Shown here in pieces: positions 1 to 10,580 of a stretch of 64,000 bases of DNA (position 1 is its first letter; each line of letters starts with the position of its first letter). The notes beneath the pieces were generated by a model that was not told the DNA's origin, did no database searches, and saw only the letters and a program-made list of their open reading frames with translations. The translations under genes and the position numbers were made by a program. This DNA is from Zantedeschia hybrid cultivar (taxonomy: Eukaryota > Streptophyta > Magnoliopsida > Alismatales > Araceae), in assembly GCA_030544215.1 (NCBI GenBank), contig JARZZO010000004.1:39669980-39733979 (forward strand), read 5' to 3'.

Positions 1-1125
1 ACCCTACAACCCTCCAAACCACTCATCTGCACGGTACCCCCACCAAATAACCCATCACCGCCATTTGCTCAACCCCAACCCTCCAAACCACTCATCCGAG
101 TTCCCTTACCTCCACCAACATCCCCTCACCAAGCCACTATGCCTTCCAAACCATTCCTCGACACGGCAATGCTCAAGATAATGCCTGGAGCTTCTGCTAT
201 TGAAGAACATACGCTCCGAAGCGGCCGAATATTCAACAAAGTGTTTCCTCAATCTATAGTGCGAGACGGCCCGTCACAGCCAGTAGAAGAAGTCCAGTAC
301 GAAGTAAGTGTACCTGGCACCCATTATGACTTGTTGAAATAGTTGGATAGAACACCGGCACGCATCTCCATATTAGAGCTGATCAAGAGATCTAAGGTCC
401 ATCAAGAAGCCCTAATGGAATACCTACAACGGGTAATGGTCAGCGAAGATGTGCCAGTGGAAAAGATCACCGCATTATTGGTACCCCAGCGGGATCAACC
501 CTCTATATCTTTCCATACCTCTGAACTGGCACCGCTAGTAGCAAGGAGCATGGCATTAAGCATAATTGTCAATATATGTAAAAAGGCTGTGGATACCTGT
601 CTAGTAGACACCGGTGCATCTATCAATGTGTTGCCACCGAGAACCCTAGAGCTCTGTGGGGTCCTGAAAGAAAAATGGCTGCCCTCTCCCATTTATGTTA
701 CTGCCTATGATAACTCTACCCGTTCCCCTTTGGGGATGGTCTATTTGAAGGTAGAGTTAGGCCCTGCTTGCCATGATGAAGTTGAGTTTCACATCCTCGA
801 GATTGACCCTTCACTGAAAGGCATACTCGGTCGTCCTTACGTCAAGTCACTTGAGGCGATTCCATCGACGAACCATCAATGCCTCAAGTTCCCCCACAAA
901 GGACGTATCATCAAAGTTACTAGCATGCCTATCCTTGCTGCAACCCATTCATTGAATGTGAATCCCAACCCGGCCCCTCAAAGGCCAGTCATCTCCTTAT
1001 GCCAGACCCACATCCTTTTGGCAGATCCTTTTGAGCATACTGTGCTTACATCTTACCTGGTTAATGCTGTAAAGCGGAAGAAGTTCTTGAATACTCCAGG
1101 TTGGAAGGCTGGAACATCATGCTGA
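1..1125 (+). pseudogene. Tat1 gag C-terminus and aspartic protease
   Basis: The frame is open from base 1. It starts with a proline-rich stretch containing a repeated LQPSKPLI motif, continues through a TAG at 340-342 where the family normally reads on (the next bases remain in frame), and contains the retropepsin active site VDTGAS at about 607-624, followed by a flap-like ILGRPYV segment near 823-843. The product would be the end of Gag plus the protease that cleaves the polyprotein. The frame ends at 1125 by a frameshift into the overlapping G-patch ORF. Two lesions (one nonsense, one frameshift) make it non-functional as it stands. The upstream part of gag lies outside the window. Confidence 0.85.
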
Positions 1126-1970
1126 AAGTGGGATATCAACCTGGAAAGGGTTTGGGTACACGGCTGCAAGGAAGAATTAAACCGGTGACAGACGAGAGAA
1201 GAGTACCTGGGAACGGCCTAGGTTACAGGCCAGAGAAGGTGAGGCATAGTATTGTGGAACAACAAGAAGGTGAAGATGGTCAGAAAACGTGGAAAAACAT
1301 GATTTTCCCCTGCAAAGAGAATCGGGACCCCTTGACTTGGACCTTGTCTACTCATTTTGTTAAAGGGCCCGTTATTCAACATGACCACAACAACATAGTA
1401 GTGATCACCTCTCATTTTGACTTGCATGACGTATATGGGAAGGACCTGGCTAGACATTGTTCTCCACTACTGACATACCAGTCTCTAGAGGCTCTGCGGC
1501 CAATGAAAAAGAGGAAGACACAAGATCCGGAATGTGAATGGTACCGCTGGTTTGACATGTGGGACTTGTATATTGCACTGAGCAGACTATTCTTGAACCC
1601 ATCAAAACCAAAGTGGCCGCCACTGGTAGATGAACTGATCGAGAGGCCCGAGGCCATCTTTGACAAAAGGATTTTGCTGGCAGAAGAAATAGATGAAAAG
1701 GAGCTAGATGACCCCTATGAAGTTGGTTATACCACTGATCTTCTATGGAGAGGAACTTATCCTTCTCATGTTTTCACACTCCATACTTTGTTCCGCACTC
1801 TGCTTCTAACCCCGACTTGGTCACGGATTATTACTGAAGACATTCCACGGACTCCACCCATCACTATTACTATATCCCCTCAGGATCTCATCCCTCAGAT
1901 TCCTCTTAATCTTGAGAGGATCTATAATCTGATCTGGGACATACTATTGTATGATCCCCCTAATCCCTAG
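1101..1970 (+). pseudogene. Tat1 G-patch ORF between protease and RT
   Basis: A 289-codon frame that begins in the overlap with the protease frame and continues the same polyprotein after a frameshift near 1110. Its first 35 residues form a G-patch: glycines in the pattern LKVGYQPGKGLGTRLQGRI, ending in a proline. G-patches are short glycine-rich RNA- or protein-binding modules and are known next to the protease in some plant Ty3/gypsy elements and in some retroviruses. The rest of the ORF is charged, with a tryptophan- and acid-rich middle, and I recognise no other domain. It ends at a TAG at 1968-1970, after which another frame takes over at about 2069. Confidence 0.7.
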
Positions 1971-2068
1971 GCACTGATGTCGATACCTCCATCATTTCCT
2001 TCTCCCCCTATCCACATCCATTCTTGCTATATGTTAAACTCAAATAATTCACAAAAAAAAACACCGAT

Positions 2069-2598
2069 TTGGCAACTTCTTCCTCCCAAATCCTCGTTGA
2101 GGAAACCTCCTACTTGTCTGACTATACCCCATCTCATGGGTCATTCGGGCAAGATTCCCTTCTAGATCTGCTCTGCCCCTCCCTGCGGGAGGATTCACCT
2201 ATATTCCCTCCTGTATCCCTTGATTTTTATCCTTCTTTGTCCTCATTAGGTCAGGATAGGGAGTCTAGTGAAGTTAAAGAGTCTAGTTCTAGGCAAGTGA
2301 ATCAGGTTAGGAAGCTTAAGAAGTCTAAGAGTAGACAAGTTCCAGATAGATACCTCCAGGAGTTAGCTTTAAGATGCCTTTCTTGCTCTCAGATCCCTCA
2401 GCTATTAGAAAATCCAATTCAGATGCCAGAAGAATATGGAGCCGATGAGTTAGTCGATGATGGATACGGGATATATGAGTTGCTACATGAGAAAGACCCC
2501 ATTAATGAAGAAGGAGAAGACGATGAGGACGCGACAGAGGAGTATGCCAGTGGAGTGAAGAGATTTGATGAACCCTCAGCTGCTGTAGAAGAGCCTAT
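2069..2598 (+). pseudogene. Tat1 acidic linker ORF leading into RT, cut by the Athila-like insertion
   Basis: Open frame, serine-rich at first, then with a basic KLKKSKSRQ patch and a strongly acidic stretch (EEGEDDEDATEE, about 2503-2541), then GAA GAG CCT at 2588-2596 where the inserted element begins. Skipping the insertion, the same codon phase continues at CCT 12481-12483 and leads into the conserved entry to the RT domain. The ORF therefore is the N-terminal extension of Tat1 pol. The break between 1970 and 2069 is a frame change. Some related elements splice an intron between protease and RT, but I see no clear splice sites here, so simple decay is equally possible. Confidence 0.75.
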
Positions 2599-3486
2599 TG
2601 ATCGTTCCAAATTGTGCGTCGTTAAACACTCATAAGAACGTTCAATCTAAATTTATTCGGCTCATTTAAATTCAATTTTGAAAATTAATAATAGTGAGTC
2701 CGAGTCGATCCACAGGGAGATAAAATTTTAATTTTGAAAACCTTAGATTTTAATTATCTAAAAAAATTGGGAATTTGAATTGATTAATTAACTACCTAAT
2801 TAAATTAAACTAAATTTACGAATTTAACTAACCTAATTTTTAAAAACACAAATACAACTCCATTTAAAATTGAGAAGAGAGAGATTAACAACATATTGTA
2901 AAAATAACAAGACTTCTAAATTGAACTAATCAATTTTTAAACAATACAACTTAATTTAACTAAACTAAAATAAGCTAAATCAAAATAATAGATTATACTA
3001 ATAATACAAATGCAGTAGGTGCGGTGGAACTAAGAAGGATGCGAGTGCAGGTGTTTGATTGGAGGAGGTTGGCATGTGCTGGAGGCTTGCAGGCATGCAG
3101 GGCAACGCGTGGGAGCTGGTGGAGCCGCTGGAGGAACCGAGAAGAGGTGCACTGCTGCTGCTCGTGGAAGCTTCTGGTGCTATTGCTAGAGCTTGCTGGC
3201 ATGCACGTGGAGTTGCTGGAGAAGGCCAGCTTCCGGTGCTGCAGGTGCAGCAGATGGGAGCTTGACGTGGAGGCGCAGGATATGCAGGAAGCCCGTGGGG
3301 AGCCTTGCTGTTGGTGCGCCGCTGGATGTGCCTGCGTGCATGTAGGGTGTTGACTGGAGGCTGAGGGATGCTATGGAGGAGGGCTTCAGCGCAGCTGGCC
3401 GGCATGCATGGGCTACGCAGGGTGCGTGGGAGCTTGCTGGCATGCGTGGAGGTCGGCTTCACCGCAGCGCATGGAGGAGCAGCTAA
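2599..3486 (-). repeat. 3' LTR of Athila-like element, U3 part missing
   Basis: Bases 2599-3486 match 10581 to about 11428 of the 5' LTR. From 3487 on the two diverge completely, so about 1050 bases (the U3 part in element orientation) are absent here. A repeated GCTTGCTGGCATGC-like motif in a GC-rich block (3060-3480) is shared with the 5' LTR. One stretch of about 38 bases in this block is present here and absent from the other copy. Confidence 0.9.
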
Positions 3487-4043
3487 AAAGAAAAATTAGA
3501 ATAAGTAGTCTTATCCTTAAGGTTAATTCCAGCAATTCTATACTTTTAAGATCTTTCATTTATTCTAAGTTGCCGTGTGTGTGTGAAAATTATCCTGCCG
3601 TGGATTTTTATGAAGTGAGGTATTTAAACTTTGAAGCCTCTTTAACCAATGTGACAACAAAAAAAAACTGATTTGTTTAAGATTTACTTAATAAAACATG
3701 ATTTTCATGCAATTTTCATAGGATGTGGAAAGAAGTTTTTAAAAGAAATTTTAAAAATTTGACCATTTTTCAGTGAAAGATATCAATTTTCTTTAAAAGA
3801 TTTTCCAATAAATACATATCAAATTGATTGTTCCACCCCCCAACTTGATTGACATTGTCCTCAATGGCATAAAAGATATGAAAAACATGTCAGCCAAAAG
3901 AGAATTGTGAAGGAGCGAAACAACCTGTAATGAAGATGATGCGACATACCCACGGCGACTGCTGCTCAGGGACCTGAAGTAAAATATTGGGTTGCCTCCC
4001 AACAAGCGCTAAGTTTATCGTCTTCAGCCAGACGAAAGTTCAG
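3487..4043 (-). other. Athila-like element, region between integrase and 3' LTR
   Basis: AT-rich sequence without a convincing gene. It contains a motif around 3988-4010 (GGTTGCCTCCCAACAAGCGC) that I recall from just downstream of pol in Athila-like elements. The break at 3487 marks where LTR sequence is lost. Confidence 0.6.
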
Positions 4044-4994
4044 TTATTGTGGATCACTCAGTTCGATGGATTCAGGTGGCGCATTTTGAAGAGTTTCAAT
4101 GAATGGTTTCAACCGTTGACCATTAACGGTAAAAGTGTTCCCACTCTTGGGGTTCAGAATTTTAACAGCTCCATGATCGAAGGCTTTAACGACCACGAAT
4201 GGTCCATCCTATCTAGATTTCAGTTTTCCTGGAAATAAGCGGAGCCTAGAGTTAAATAGCCAAACTTTCTGATTTGGAAGAAATGATTTTCGCACAATAT
4301 GTTTATCATGGAAAGCTTTAGTTTTGGCTTTATAAATCTTTGAATTTTCATAGGCCTCGTTGCACAACTCTTCTAGCTTATTCAGTTGTAAGGTTCGGTG
4401 GGAACCAGTTTGGGCTAGGTCCAGATTGACTTGTTTGATGGCCCAATAAGCCCTATGTTCCAATTCCACCGGAAGGTGGCACGCTTTTCTAAAAACTAGG
4501 CGATAAGGGGACATGCAAATAGGAGTTTTGTAAGCGGTCCAATAGGCCCATAAAGCATCATCTAATCTTTCAGACCAATCTTTTCTATCGGGCCTAACGG
4601 ACTTTTGCAGAATATTCTTAATCTCTCTATTGGAAACTTCCACTTGGCCACTGGTTTGGGGATGATAGGGGGTAGCTACTTTGTGATTAATCCCATATTT
4701 CTTAAGCAAAGTCCGAAACTGGTAATTCGTGAAATGTGTTCCCCCATCACTTATGATAGCTTTAGGCCACCCGAACCGAAAAAGGATATTCTTTTGAACG
4801 AATTTAATGACCACTTTATGATCATTGGTTCGAATGGCTACTGCTTCAATCCACTTAGAGACATAATCCACCGCTACCAGAATATATGTATGTCCAAAAG
4901 AGGGTGGAAAAGCTCCCATAAAGTCAATTCCCCAAACATCAAAGACTTCAACCACCAAGATTAGGTTGAGTGGCATCATATCCCTTTTCGCCAT
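4044..4994 (-). pseudogene. Athila-like integrase
   Basis: Integrase core and C-terminus on the minus strand. Visible catalytic positions are D in GIDFMG, D in SDGGTHF and E in VEVSNREIK, the D,D35E pattern of retroviral integrases. The core is followed by the conserved tail (KAFHDKHI...) and, after a TAG at about 4209, further in-frame sequence up to a TAA at 4044-4046. The zinc-binding H2C2 region should lie at 4995-5176 but is damaged: frames change there and only scraps can be read. The enzyme would join element cDNA to the host chromosome. It is non-functional in this copy. Confidence 0.88.
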
Positions 4995-5176
4995 ATTCCC
5001 TACAGCCTAACATCGGAGGCAAGTTTTGTTAAATTCATGGGCATCTTTGAAAGTGTGGGCCAGTAAAAATCACTTTGCAGGACCTTGGCTGCAGTTTTCT
5101 TTTCTGAGAAATAGCCCCCACAAGCCAGATTATGACAGAAGTTGAGAACACTCTGTTGTTCTTCTTCAGGAACACA

Positions 5177-7195
5177 TCACCTAATGATTTGATCAGGACA
5201 TAATTTGAATAATTCAGGATCCTCCCAGAAATAATACTTTTCCTGAGAAAAGAATTTGTCCTTCTCACTTTTAGTCCATCCTTCAGGAAGCTGATTAGTC
5301 ACCTTGTAATTGACAATATGAGCATACCAAGGTGCAACAGTGTGCGAAATGGCCAGTAGATGCTCATCAGGAAAGGAATCAGTGATTGGTGTACTTTCTG
5401 AGATTGGAATTCGGGATAGGTGGTCAGCTACCACATTCTCAGAACCCTTCTTATCCCGAATTTCCAAATCAAATTCTTGAAGGAGTAAGATCCATCTAAT
5501 AAGGCTAGGCTTTGCATCCTTCTTGGTCAACAGGTATTTCAGAGCTGAGTGATCAGAATAGATTATGACTTTTGCCCCTAAAAGATAAGATCTGAATTTT
5601 TTTAGGGCAAAAACCACGGCTAACAATTCCTTTTCAGTGGTGGTATAATTTATTTGAGCATCGGCAAGGGTGCGACTTGCATAATAGATCACCACGGGAC
5701 ACTTGTTGATTCTTTGTCCCAAAACCGCACCGATAGCATAATCAGAGGCATTACACATGATTTCGAAGGGCAAAGACCAATATGGAGATTGAAGAATCGG
5801 AGCTTTGGTCAAAGATTCCTTCAAAGAATTGAATGCCTTGATGCAAGATTCATCCATTTAGAAAGGGACATCCTTAGCTAAGATAAGAGTTAGAGGCCGG
5901 GCAATTTGAGAGAAATTGTGGATAAACCGGCGATAGAAACCAGCATGGCCAAGGAATGAACGGATCTATCTGACCGAGGTGGGAGGAGGAAGATTGGATA
6001 TGAGATCGATCTTAGCTTTATCTACCTCTATCCCCCTTTCAGACACAATGTGACCTAGAACAATGCCCTCTCGAACCATAAAATGGCTCTTTTCCCAGCT
6101 AAGTATCAGGTTGGTGTCTATGCATCTTGCTAGCACCTGTTTAAGATTTTCCAAGCAATTTTCAAAAGAATCCCCGAAGATTGAGAAATCATCCATGAAA
6201 ACTTCGAGGAATTCTCTCACCATATCGGAGAATATAGCCATCATGCACCGTTGAAATGTGGTTGGTGCGTTGCATAATCCAAATGGCATTCTCCTAAAAA
6301 CAAACGTGCCATAAGGGCACGTGAAGGTGGTCTTTTCTTGATCTTCCGGGTAAATAGCCACTTGATTGTACCCGGAGTACCCATCTAAGAAGCAAAAGTA
6401 CTTCTGGCCCGATAACTTTTCCAGAATCTAATCCATGAATGGGAGTGGAAAGTGATCCTTCCTAGTCATGAGTTTCAACTTTCGGTAATCAATGCACACT
6501 CTCCATCCCGTGGTGAGCCTAGTGGGTACCTTTTCTCCATGATCATTCTTGATAACCGTTAATCCAGATTTCTTGGGTACCACTTGGGTTGGGCTGACCC
6601 ATTTACTGTCTGATATTGGGTAAATGATACCCGCATCCAGCCATTTCACAACTTCCTTCTTCACCACTTCTTTCATATTGGGATTAAGCCGCCTTTGCAT
6701 CTCCCGACTGGGCTTAGAATTCTCTTCCATATAGATATGATGCATGCAAATGGATGGGCTAATTCCCTTTAAATCTGCCACCGACCATCCAATGGCACCC
6801 TTGTGGTCTTTGAGGACCTCGGTTAATTGGGCCTCTTGTGGCGATGTTAGATTTGCCGCAATGATGACCGGGAGAGTTTGGTCCGGGCCCAAAAAGACAT
6901 ACTTGAGAGACTCAGATAATGGTTTGAGTTCAAGCTCAGGAGGGTCTTCTAAGGATGGCAAGGCGGGCTCAGATTGTAAGGCTGGTAAATGTTCGACCTT
7001 GGGCCAAGATGTTAATGGGCCAGGAGAGTCCTTTAAAGTATTGGCTTCCTCTAAAAGGTCGTATGTGAACATCTCATTTTCTTCAACCAGATTATCCAAG
7101 ATATCAATAGTATGGCATTCTTTTTCATGATCTGAGCATTGAGAAGCTTTGAAGACATTAATCTTGACCTTTTGACCCCCAAATGAAATGTCCAT
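5177..7195 (-). pseudogene. Athila-like reverse transcriptase and RNase H
   Basis: One reading frame from 7195 to 5177 interrupted by stops at 6428-6430, 5966-5968 and near 5858. RT shows CIDYRKLK, the RMPFGLCNAP motif and the catalytic FMDD at about 6185-6174. RNase H follows, with SDHSALKYL and the trailing KGSENVVADHLSR segment. Functions are copying element RNA to DNA and removing the RNA strand. The length is normal for Athila/Tat-type pol. The stops are of the kind expected from C-to-T decay. The frame ends at 5177 in a stop after CPDQIIR, just before the integrase zinc-binding region. Confidence 0.9.
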
Positions 7196-7766
7196 TATGT
7201 CAGTTTCACAATTTATATTAGCTTTGGCAGTGGCTAAGAATGGACGACCTAGGATGATCGGGTGTGAATGAGTTCCTCAGGTAATGCCATATCCAAAATA
7301 AGAAAATCCACAGGAAAATAACAATCATGAACCTTCACAATTACATCCTCAATTAATCCCCGTGGAGTTTTCACAGACCTATCAGCCAACTGCAAGATGA
7401 TGGGTGTGGGCTTTAATTCCCCAATATCAAATTTCTCATAAATGGCTATTGGCAAGAGATTCACACTAGCACCTAAATCCAATAAAGCTCTATCAAATGT
7501 AACTCCAGCTAAGTCACATGAAATTAGAGGTGCTCCAGGATCCTTTAACTTCTTGGGTAAATGATTCATCACAATCGCACTTACATCTTCTGAAAGCCGA
7601 ACCTTTTCAGGTGCCATTCTAGATTCTCTTCGTGGAGTACATAATTCCTTGAGAAACTTAGCATAAGCTGGCACATGCTTGATGGCATCGAGGAGTGGAA
7701 TATTAATTTAGACTTGTTTGAATAAATCCAACAACTCCTCATTCTGGGCCAGTTTCTTCCTGGCAT
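7196..7766 (-). pseudogene. Athila-like protease region
   Basis: The readable protease frame is 7674-7249, with the active-site motif written LDLGAS (the usual residue before the glycine is threonine; here it is leucine) and a DFLILDM segment further on. A frameshift near 7262 moves the expected GRPFLATA segment into the RT frame. Another frame change near 7680-7830 separates it from gag, where a short frame (7766-7581) overlaps. Retropepsin matures Gag-Pol, and the altered active site plus two frameshifts make this copy inactive. Confidence 0.8.
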
Positions 7767-7829
7767 TGGGCTTACCTAACAAGGCATTAAGAAATGGCAC
7801 CCTAGGTTGATAAGAACTTGGGTCTTCAT

Positions 7830-9623
7830 CTATCTTCCTTTTCCTTTCGGGTCCTCCTCCAACTTTTCCATGTTGGGTTCAGCTTCACTCTCACTTTCAA
7901 TTTCCTGAGGCCCATCAGTGGAACCTGTGGCTAACTCTCCATCTGCATGTGGTTTTTCTAAACTTCTCCCACTCCTAAGGGCTGAAATGGCTTTAGCATT
8001 CTCCAATTGTGGCCCTTTAGGTTGGGGTAACGGGCCATGCTGAGGTAAAAGGCCCAATTGCTGTGGAAAACCCAGAGGTTGATTCTTTGGATTGACAATG
8101 GGTTGACTAGGAAGTTGGCCCACTTCTCTTCTCATCGTAACCTCAGCTAGTTGGCACATTTGACTTTCCAACTTAGCAATGGATTGTTACTGGGTCAAAA
8201 TCAGTTGTTGGAGTTGAGTGAATTTGTCATCAAAGTTGGGCTGAGGAGGTTGTTGGTAAGTGGGTGGAGGATGGTATTGGGTTGGCTGTCCAGATTGGAA
8301 TGAATGGTAGTGGGACGGTTGACCTGATTGATACTGGGCTGGTTGAGAAAATCGGGCTTTAGATCCCCTAGCCTGAACATTTCCATAGAAATTAGATTGC
8401 TGTTGAAATGAATTCTGTGGCTTTTGAGCTTGATGCATGGGAGGATTGGACATTGGTAGTGGGGCCTGCTGATTCTTCCAAGAGAAATTAGGGTGGTTTC
8501 TCCAGCCAGGATTGTAAGTATTTGAGAATGGATCATTATTGGGCTTGGAGAATCCCTGGGCAGCCTGAACTTGTTCTTGAATGAATGGTAGAAGTTGGGC
8601 TGCAGTTGGGCATTCATTCACTTGATGGGTTGGACTTGCGCATAAGGCACAAATGTCATGATTGGCAGAGGATGGGCCTTCATATGGACTAGATTGTGTT
8701 GGGTAAGTAGGCTCTTGCTTGTTTAAGGCCAAGAGTTGATCTAGTTTCTGGGCCAAGATGTCTACCTTATCTAATTTCTGATTAATCAGATTTATGTCCA
8801 TTCTGTATTCGGGCTCTCCACGGGCCTTGAGTTCGTACATTCCAGTCCATTTAGATGGCCCAACAGACCTCTCATAAGATGATAATGAGGCATGATTGAT
8901 GGAATTTTTACTAAACATCTCAAAAAGATCATAGGCCTCATCTTCATTTTTCATCATAAATGCCCCTCCACATGAGGCATCCACCATCTGTCTGAACTGT
9001 TTAGACAATCCTTCATAGAATGCTTGGACAATTTGCCATTTTGAAAGCCCATGATGAGGGCATTTCCTAAGCAATTCTTTCAGTCTTTCCTAAGATTCGT
9101 GGATCAATTCCCCGGGGGTTTGGGTAAAACTCGTGATGGCCCTTCTCATGGTATTGGTCCGCCCTATGGGATAGAACTTCTTGAGAAATTCTTTCTGCAT
9201 TTCTTCCCATGTCCTAATGTACCTTCCTATAGTTCCCAACCAATATTTAGCCTTGTCCTTTAATGAAAAGGGAAATAAGGTCAACTTAAGGCCATCATCG
9301 GTGAAATTCTGGTTCTTTACCGTGGAACAGATTTCTAGAAATTCATCCAGATGCTTATAAGGATCTTCATTAGTATTCCCATAAAAGGATGGGAGCATCT
9401 GAATGGTGCTAGATTTAATTTCATATTGATTGGCTGGATTCTGAGGAAGATGAATACATGATGAAGGTTGATATCGATTTGGAATGAAATAGTCCTTCAT
9501 TTACTTTGGTGGGTCCTGATTATCAACCATTTGATCTTGTGGTGGATTTTTTTGATGTAGGATTCTTTCTATTTCAGCAAATGGTCCTAGAAGGTTAGGG
9601 TTTTGAGATCTCCTACCTTGCAT
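7830..9623 (-). pseudogene. Athila-like gag
   Basis: Starts at an ATG at 9623 (MQGRRSQNPN...) and stays in one frame to 7830, with stops at 9501-9503, 9090-9092 and 8187-8189. The capsid-like core has the plant gag signature KYWL, then EEMQKEFLKKFYP and PGELIHES, and next the CPHHGL segment after the second stop. A cysteine cluster CALCASPTHQVNEC (about 8607-8648) is the zinc knuckle, followed by a glutamine/proline/asparagine-rich tail. Gag packages element RNA into cytoplasmic particles. Apart from the nonsense changes the protein is nearly complete, which fits a recent insertion. Confidence 0.88.
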
Positions 9624-10557
9624 ACACTAGGACTGATGGAGAGAGGATGGATTTGCTTTTTGTTTTCTATTTCTTGTTTTTTTTTTTTTTTTTTAAAATG
9701 CAAACAATTTTGTCAAACAAATTATCCTTATGATCTAATGTTAACCTAGACTCTCTATGTGAATTTTCTTACAAGGTGAATGGAGTCCACCTCGAGTCAC
9801 AACCACAATCAATCAACGGCCAAGTAAGAGGTGGGGTAGTGGGAGGCTCCCCCTACTTTCGTAGGGACCTAATTAGAGAACCACTTTCCCGCTTAGACGT
9901 TTGCCTTTTCAACCTCTAGCCTAGACACCGTTGCAAAAAATGGAGGCAACCCGAAATTTAAACCATTCACGGTGTAAACCCTAGATTCTCTTTCGACTTG
10001 CTTTTAATTGGATTAGGAAATGCCAATGCAAGGAAGGTGATTTGTGGGTTAAGGAAGGGTGATCAAATCCCTACCTTATGTGGTTAAAGTTGTTGCCCTT
10101 AAAGTCTTTTTGAATGCAATACAAGGCAATAATCAAATCAATGCAGGGTGTATTGATGCAATCATGAATGACTTGCTAAAATTGAAACACGTACCTTTCC
10201 CCCGCAATCTTCAACAATTTATGGAAATAACTGTGCAAGGAAACTAGCTCACGCTTTCCTAGAATGATGAATGCCTAGCATGGAAGGTTTCTAATCTTGA
10301 AATGAAGGTTTTTAAATTTGGATGTTCTTCTTTTGTTCCTTTTTTAGTTAATGGAAACCTATCTAAACTAGAAACTACAAAAATGGAAACTAACTAAAAT
10401 GAGGAAATTGAAACATAGAAAGTTGGAACACACTTACCATGGTTTTGCTTCCCCCCCTTTTTTTTTTTTTTTCAATATACCTGCAAAAATAAGAAAAATA
10501 AGGTTAGCTAAAGAATAATTACACTAAATCCAAGATAATCAAAATTAAAAATCTAAC
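9624..10557 (-). other. Athila-like 5' leader
   Basis: Sequence between the primer-binding site and gag. I see no convincing gene in it. It holds two long T runs (about 9678-9693 and 10456-10472), A runs in the sense of the element. Leaders of this group carry packaging and primer functions. Confidence 0.6.
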
Positions 10558-10575
10558 TCCTCGGCATCGGCACCA
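10558..10575 (-). promoter_or_regulatory. Primer-binding site, tRNA-Asp type
   Basis: On the minus strand this reads TGGTGCCGATGCCGAGGA, five bases inside the 5' LTR. Athila elements use a site close to TGGCGCCGTTGCCGGGGA, complementary to the 3' end of tRNA-Asp. Three differences from that reference are visible, two of them transitions. Confidence 0.85.
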
Positions 10576-10580
10576 AAAAT

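Noticed and set aside
2993..3462. Several ORFs with many Cys, Trp and Leu on both strands
   Set aside because: Lie wholly within the Athila-like LTR and reappear at 10975-11429; products of the GCATGC-rich repeat block.
10059..10247. 62-codon plus-strand ORF in the Athila-like leader
   Set aside because: Opposite strand to the element, no domain, AT-rich chance frame.
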